Origin: Planctomycetota bacterium
Lineage (GTDB): Bacteria; Planctomycetota; UBA1135; GCA-002686595
Direction of reading: 5' to 3'
NCBI GenBank assembly: GCA_029259675.1
Contig: JAJDES010000228.1
Span: forward strand, 1 to 10,928
Length of the DNA: 10,928 bases
The notes below the pieces were generated by a model. It searched no databases. It had not been told where the DNA came from and worked only from the letters and a program-made list of their open reading frames with translations. Below, in pieces: positions 7,600 to 10,928 of this stretch. The first letter of the stretch is position 1, and each line of letters begins with the position of its first letter. Both the position numbers and the translations under genes were made by a program.

Positions 7600-7830
7600 T
7601 CAGGCGGACTCCTTGTTCTGATCTTTCTTCTTGCGGGGGCGGCCACCCTTGGGTCGCTTGGCCTTCATGTTCTCGTTGAAGGTCTCCCAGTCGTCTTTCG
7701 AGAAGAGGCGAACCGTGCCGCCGCACTCGACGCAATATGAATGATCCATGCTCATCAAGTAGGGCTGGTAGCCGTTGCAGGAGGGGCAGAACTTGCGGTC
7801 GTCGTAGAAGCTAGATTTGTCCATGGTCAT
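7600..7830 (-). CDS. Small zinc-ribbon protein with AT-hook-like basic tail
   Basis: A 76-aa protein of unknown function. Four cysteines in two knuckles, C15-P-S-C18 and C33-V-E-C36, define a zinc-ribbon; aromatic and acidic residues follow (LFSKDDWETFNE), then a strongly basic tail with KRPKGGRPRKKK (residues 58-69). G63-R64-P65 between basic residues matches the core of an AT-hook, a minor-groove DNA-binding motif. Together these suggest a DNA- or RNA-binding regulator; I recall similar uncharacterised proteins in Planctomycetota but cannot name a family. ATG 7830 and ATG 7824 are both possible starts. The gene has its own intrinsic terminator and a 338-nt upstream gap, so it is probably transcribed alone. 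Confidence 0.8.
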   Translation of the reverse strand: MTMDKSSFYDDRKFCPSCNGYQPYLMSMDHSYCVECGGTVRLFSKDDWETFNENMKAKRPKGGRPRKKKDQNKESA

Positions 7831-7920
7831 TCTTGCGTTCTCGGTCAGGTCGGTGGTCGATCGGACAGAGGGCTAAGCGCAATCGCCTTGCCAAGCAGAT
7901 TCGGATCCGGGATGTTTGGG

Positions 7921-7945
7921 CAAGTCATTACCTAGTACGGACTTG
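7921..7945. promoter_or_regulatory. Inverted repeat upstream of the zinc-ribbon gene, possible operator
   Basis: CAAGTC and GACTTG are perfect six-base arms 13 bases apart, about 90 bp upstream of the zinc-ribbon start codon. The position suits a dimeric regulator site. No promoter can be pinned to it, so the call is tentative. Confidence 0.3.
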
Positions 7946-8074
7946 CGTCACTTTCTAGGCCGATTCCCGAGGCTCCTTCATTGGCCGCTGTGTGGAGAAA
8001 ATCCAACAGCTCGAAGGGCCCGATCGCGCGCAATGGAGCGCCAGAGACGCCGTATCCATCTGAGTGACCAACCT

Positions 8075-8096
8075 AAGCCCATGCAGGCACGGGCTT
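8075..8096 (-). terminator. Possible terminator hairpin downstream of queG
   Basis: AAGCCC and GGGCTT pair, with TG/CA inside after one mismatch, giving a compact hairpin about 75 nt past the queG stop on the - strand. No T-run follows it on that strand, so it is only a candidate. Confidence 0.3.
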
Positions 8097-8104
8097 TGCG
8101 CGCG

Positions 8105-8148
8105 GATGTTGCGCCAATACCACAACTTCGTGGAGATGTTGCGCCAAT
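8105..8148. repeat. 14-bp direct repeat, 30-bp period, downstream of queG
   Basis: GATGTTGCGCCAAT occurs exactly at 8105-8118 and again at 8135-8148. Between the copies lies CCAC-AACTTC-GTGG, a small inverted repeat. Two identical sites about three helical turns apart resemble a binding-site pair, or a remnant of a local duplication. Confidence 0.75.
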
Positions 8149-8168
8149 CCGACGCCGGTGTGGCGCCG

Positions 8169-9296
8169 CTAGGCCTGGCTCAAATCGGCACAGCCATCGG
8201 TGAGTGCCGCACGCTCGGGGTCGTTACTCAAACTGGAACGCAAAAGCCCGCGGACTCCCGCGTCCTGGGCGTGCGCGCGCTCGAGGCTCCAGGCGGCGGC
8301 ATCGCGCACGATCACCGAGTCATCGTGAGTGAGGGCCGCTCGCAGGGCATCGCGGCTTTCCTCTGAGGGTTGTCGCGCCATGGCCACAGCCGCGTTGCGC
8401 CGCAGTCCATCAGCCTTGGGCCGTTGCAAAGGCGACCCATTGAATTCCTGCTTGAACTGATCCTCGGATCGCGGAGAAAGCCAGTCGATCAGGTTGCCCG
8501 ATTCAATGCGCGCATGGGTCCCGTAACGAGCGGATGCGTCCGGGGCGCGGTTGCCCCAGGGGCACACTTCGGAGCAAATGTCGCAGCCAAAGGCCCACTC
8601 TGAGCTGGCTTCGCGCAGGGCCGGCGGCACGGCTCCGCGCAGCTCAATCGTCAGGTAGCTAATGCACTTGCGCGCATCGACCACGCCCGCCGCGGGAATG
8701 GCATCCGTGGGGCAGGCATCGATGCAGGCTGTGCACGTTCCACAGGACCCCGGAGCGGGCCCCGCGCCCTCATCTTGATACTCGATGTCCACCAGGAGTT
8801 CGCCCAGGAAGAGCCAGGGACCCCAGCGGCGATGGAGCAAGTTGGCGGACTTGGATTCGAAGCCGAGTCCGGCTTCGGCGGCGTGCGATCGCTCCAGCAA
8901 GGGCGCGGCGTCTACGGCCGTCCGATAGCGCTGCGATATTCCCGCCTGAACCAGGCGCTTGCCGAGTTTGCGCAGCATGCGTCCCAGCTTGTTGTGATAA
9001 TCGCGTCCACCGGCGTAGCGAGCGATGCGTCCGCCGCCTTCGAGTTCGATCGGCGCGCGCGCATGCCCCAGTCCCACACTGATCACGGTGCCGCCCGCAC
9101 CAAAGACCTTGGCGGGGTCCACGATGCGCTCTTTTTGGCGCACGAGCCATTCCATGCCGCCGTGGTGACCCGCGTCCAACCAGCGCAGAAATTTTTCAGC
9201 GGCACGCGGCGGCTGCAGCGGAGCAAAGCCCACCTCATCGAAGCCAACTTCCTTGGCTATTTCACGTATCGAGTCGAACTTGCTCACAGCGCCCAT
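8169..9296 (-). CDS. queG: Epoxyqueuosine reductase QueG
   Basis: QueG reduces epoxyqueuosine to queuosine in tRNA anticodons, the last step of the pathway, using cobalamin and two [4Fe-4S] clusters in the cytoplasm. Numbered from ATG 9296 (375 aa): ARYAGGRDYH at 92-101, VDAAPLLER with the conserved Asp129, and FLGELLVD in the cobalamin half. The ferredoxin-like part has Cys185, 188, 191 and 195 (CGTCTACIDACP), Cys211, and Cys238, 241 and 245 (CDICSEVCPWG), exactly eight cluster ligands. A C-terminal HEAT-like stretch (about 300-345) is usual for long QueG forms. The frame extends to a TTG at 9323, but the ATG has a partial GGAA before it and fits the usual N-terminus better. One oddity: the normally conserved G-[WF]-x-G-K-N segment reads GFESKS (145-150). 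No other queuosine gene is adjacent. Confidence 0.95.
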   Translation of the reverse strand: MGAVSKFDSIREIAKEVGFDEVGFAPLQPPRAAEKFLRWLDAGHHGGMEWLVRQKERIVDPAKVFGAGGTVISVGLGHARAPIELEGGGRIARYAGGRDYHNKLGRMLRKLGKRLVQAGISQRYRTAVDAAPLLERSHAAEAGLGFESKSANLLHRRWGPWLFLGELLVDIEYQDEGAGPAPGSCGTCTACIDACPTDAIPAAGVVDARKCISYLTIELRGAVPPALREASSEWAFGCDICSEVCPWGNRAPDASARYGTHARIESGNLIDWLSPRSEDQFKQEFNGSPLQRPKADGLRRNAAVAMARQPSEESRDALRAALTHDDSVIVRDAAAWSLERAHAQDAGVRGLLRSSLSNDPERAALTDGCADLSQA

Positions 9297-9599
9297 TGTT
9301 CCGGGCTGTGCGGCGCCTGGCAATGTCGGGGGGGGACCGCGGTTCGGAGTCCGCGCCCCTGCGCGGATCGGGGAGCAAGGACAGGCATGGCAAGCGGCCG
9401 GGAAACCCGGGGACGGCAGGCCCCGCTGGGGCTCGTCGGGTTCGGAAGCGGGCCTTCTGAGCCAAGGGAACCGTGCTTGGGACCCGATCCTCTATAGTGT
9501 CGGGCTTCAGCTCCACTGGCCGATGTTCAGCGCCGCGGCGCCTGCCCGGCCTCTTCGCCATCTTTCGGACGTACACAGCGACGCTAATCGAGCGGAACC
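9297..9599. other. Divergent spacer between queG and the 9600 gene
   Basis: This 303-nt region must carry the promoters of both flanking genes. A G8 run lies at 9328-9335, close to the queG start. Perfect small hairpins follow at 9350-9367 (TCCGCGC/GCGCGGA), 9398-9410 (CCGGG/CCCGG) and 9420-9432 (GCCCC/GGGGC). TATAGT at 9493-9498 resembles a -10 element for the + strand gene, but the -35 position is poor. No gene is supportable here. Confidence 0.55.
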
Positions 9600-10523
9600 A
9601 TGATTGAGCTTCTTCACACAGCCTTGGCCCTGGCCTCCTTGGGCTGCGGATCCCTCGCCTCGGACCATTCTCTCGCGCTCAACCCCATCCCACAGAAGGT
9701 TGGGAAAGAGATCCCACAGGAGGGTGGGGAAGAGCAGGAGAAAGAAGATGAGACCAAAAAGCCGCCGCCGGAGTTCGCTCTCTTCACTCCGATGGAAAAG
9801 CTGGCTGTCATCTACGGCGAGATGAACGGCGGCTTGGAGCGGTTGCGAGCGCTGAATAATTTCTCTTTCGACATGATTCCGCACCGAATCACGAAGGAGG
9901 GACCCCTGGAGCAACCCGCAGCCCACGTGGATGTGCTTTTTAATGGCGAGACTCGCCACGCACGTATTTCTGAAGAGTTGGAAGGGCGCAAGTACGTCAA
10001 GATCGGCAACGTCAGCGAGCTTTCCGGTCGTACGTGGGTCGACGGACAAGAGCGCGAAATCCCCGAGCTGTTGGCCGGCACGATTGAAGAGACACAAAAA
10101 CTCTTTGAGCTATTCGATCTCCTGTACAAGCCCGATTCACCGGACTTTCGCGCCAAGTTCAAGGGTGAACGCAAGCGGGGCGAAATGACCTACCTTGCTG
10201 CCGATTATGAATTCCACCCCTCGCGGCTGCTGAAGGGTGTTTACCGCCTGTACTACGGGTTGCGCAATGCGGACGGCAGTTCGAGCGACGGCACCGTCAT
10301 GCGCATCGACCATCACGCCGTGGATCCGGAGGCGGGCAACCCGCTTCAGTATTCGATCTTCCTATCCGACTACACCACAGTGAATGAAATCCGCTTTCCC
10401 GGTCGTTTGGAGTGGAGGACACCGGAGTTGCCCAACAAGAAGTCCAAGCTGATCGCCCTGTGGAGATTCGAAAACATTGAGGTCGACAACGAATTGCCCA
10501 TGGGGCACTTCACCGAACTCTAG
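9600..10523 (+). CDS. Exported protein of unknown function, LolA/lipoprotein-sorting-like
   Basis: A 307-aa protein that I do not recognise by name. The first about 20-26 residues look like a signal peptide (MIELLHTALALASLGCGSLA); Cys16 is preceded by SLG, a poor lipobox. A charged low-complexity linker (about 30-57, rich in Glu, Lys and Pro) contains a duplicated octapeptide, IPQKVGKE then IPQEGGEE. From about residue 70 to the end the protein is beta-rich. Its close, with RFPGRLEWRTP then LIALWRFENIEVDNELPMGHF, resembles the ending of LolA or outer-membrane lipoprotein-sorting-type proteins, which have a strand plus an N-x-x-L-P-x-x-x-F tail. The fold assignment is inference from pattern only. 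It would act in the periplasm. It stands alone, followed by a likely intrinsic terminator; no clear ribosome-binding site precedes ATG 9600. Confidence 0.85.
   Translation: MIELLHTALALASLGCGSLASDHSLALNPIPQKVGKEIPQEGGEEQEKEDETKKPPPEFALFTPMEKLAVIYGEMNGGLERLRALNNFSFDMIPHRITKEGPLEQPAAHVDVLFNGETRHARISEELEGRKYVKIGNVSELSGRTWVDGQEREIPELLAGTIEETQKLFELFDLLYKPDSPDFRAKFKGERKRGEMTYLAADYEFHPSRLLKGVYRLYYGLRNADGSSSDGTVMRIDHHAVDPEAGNPLQYSIFLSDYTTVNEIRFPGRLEWRTPELPNKKSKLIALWRFENIEVDNELPMGHFTEL
9687..9734 (+). repeat. 24-bp tandem duplication inside the 9600 gene
   Basis: Two 24-bp units, 9687-9710 and 9711-9734, match at 21 positions and encode IPQKVGKE and IPQEGGEE (residues 30-45). The duplication keeps frame and lengthens the flexible linker after the signal peptide. 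Confidence 0.85.
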
Positions 10524-10549
10524 GGCGCTTGCGAAGCGGGCGCAGCGGT

Positions 10550-10582
10550 TCGCTTGAAGGGCGATACCCAAGCGGCCTTTTT
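10550..10582 (+). terminator. Probable intrinsic terminator of the 9600 gene
   Basis: Beginning 27 nt after the stop codon, CGCTT (10551-10555) pairs with AAGCG (10570-10574). GGG/CCC extend the stem inside after a three-base bulge, with loop CGATA. TTTTT at 10578-10582 follows after a short GCC. The arrangement fits a modest rho-independent terminator. Confidence 0.5.
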
Positions 10583-10603
10583 CGCTCGGCGCCGATAATC
10601 CAT

Positions 10604-10641
10604 GTGCGAGTTCTCGGTTTGTCCGTACCGGGAGCTCGCAC
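10604..10641. repeat. 15-bp hairpin downstream of the 9600 gene
   Basis: GTGCGAG at 10604-10610 pairs with CTCGCAC at 10635-10641, and the stem continues without bulge to 10618/10627, giving 15 consecutive pairs with two G-U and an 8-nt loop. TTGTTATT follows on the + strand. It may be a second terminator or part of a small RNA. Confidence 0.6.
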
Positions 10642-10928
10642 TTGTTATTGGGAAGTGGACGGCTCCGCGCTTGGAGGGAGCCGGAGTCGGATCGGCCAGC
10701 GCTCCCTCTCGAGCAAGAGTGAATCCGGGCTGGGGGCGGCCGCAATTCCGGCGTGCACTGGGCGGCAGGTCTCCCGCTGATGGAGGCCAAAGGCGTCGGT
10801 GCGCGGGGCCAAATTCCTGCCCTTGGGGCCCCCAGGGCCGAGCCGAGCCGAATCTGTGCCATGGCGGGAGAATGACGCTAGGATTGGGATCAGATTGAGC
10901 CACTGCTGCCGCAAACGGCTGCGTGTCC

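Larger units (their letters stand above)
7831..8168. other. Intergenic region between queG and the zinc-ribbon gene
   Basis: This 338-nt stretch should hold the end of the queG transcript and the promoter of the zinc-ribbon gene on the - strand. I see no protein-coding signal and no convincing -35/-10 pair. It contains an inverted repeat CAAGTC/GACTTG (7921-7945), a small hairpin (7987-8010), a terminator-like hairpin (8075-8096) and a 14-bp direct repeat (8105-8148). Confidence 0.6.
10524..10928. other. Terminal non-coding stretch with several hairpins
   Basis: About 400 nt with no frame that looks like a real protein on either strand. Besides the terminator and the 15-bp hairpin, it holds CGGCTCC/GGAGCCG at 10660-10683 and a 20-bp near-palindrome around GGGGCCCC at 10819-10838. 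A neighbouring gene or its promoter probably begins beyond the window. Confidence 0.5.

Noticed and set aside
8064..8366. + strand frame with the repeated peptide MLRQ
   Set aside because: The repetition comes from the 14-bp direct repeat, and the frame runs antisense into queG without any known domain.
10520..10903. Open frames on the - strand in the terminal stretch
   Set aside because: They overlap each other in several frames and show low-complexity Pro/Arg/Ala composition typical of GC-rich non-coding DNA.

Overview
The window looks like a chromosomal piece of a Planctomycetota bacterium, GC-rich and without obvious Shine-Dalgarno sites. The evidence is the run of large secreted FG-GAP/VCBS beta-propeller proteins, a bacterial CRTAC1 (FG-GAP + ASPIC/UnbV) gene followed by a TPR gene, and a C-terminal domain (ending in SNGL-x-[LV]-T) that I associate with planctomycete exported proteins. 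This assignment is inference; no rRNA, tRNA, mobile element or CRISPR array is visible.

Left half (1-7365, all + strand): two tandem paralogues (2-1693, 5' truncated by the window edge; 1988-4201, complete) each combine an integrin-type beta-propeller, a type-1 copper (plastocyanin-like) domain with all four ligands, and a C-terminal beta domain. The copper domain appears inserted into an Ig/FN3-like sandwich. They are followed by a third seven-repeat propeller protein of the CRTAC1 family (4343-6148), whose stop codon overlaps the start of an exported TPR protein (6148-7365, TAATG). Together they look like a cell-envelope or surface locus with copper redox sites; what they do is unknown.

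Middle (7366-9296, genes on the - strand): a 4 x 15-bp tandem repeat follows the TPR gene. It is followed by a strong - strand intrinsic terminator, a chain of small hairpins, a 76-aa zinc-ribbon protein with an AT-hook-like tail (7600-7830), a 338-nt gap with direct and inverted repeats, and an epoxyqueuosine reductase QueG (8169-9296) for the last step of tRNA queuosine synthesis.

Right end (9297-10928): a hairpin-rich divergent spacer leads to an exported, unrecognised 307-aa protein with LolA/lipoprotein-sorting-like features (9600-10523), an intrinsic terminator, and about 400 nt without a supportable gene but with a 15-bp hairpin.

The most unusual content is the propeller + nested cupredoxin architecture in tandem copies, the CAGCTG-centred tandem repeat, the heavily self-complementary spacer before the second paralogue, and the mini zinc-ribbon/AT-hook protein.
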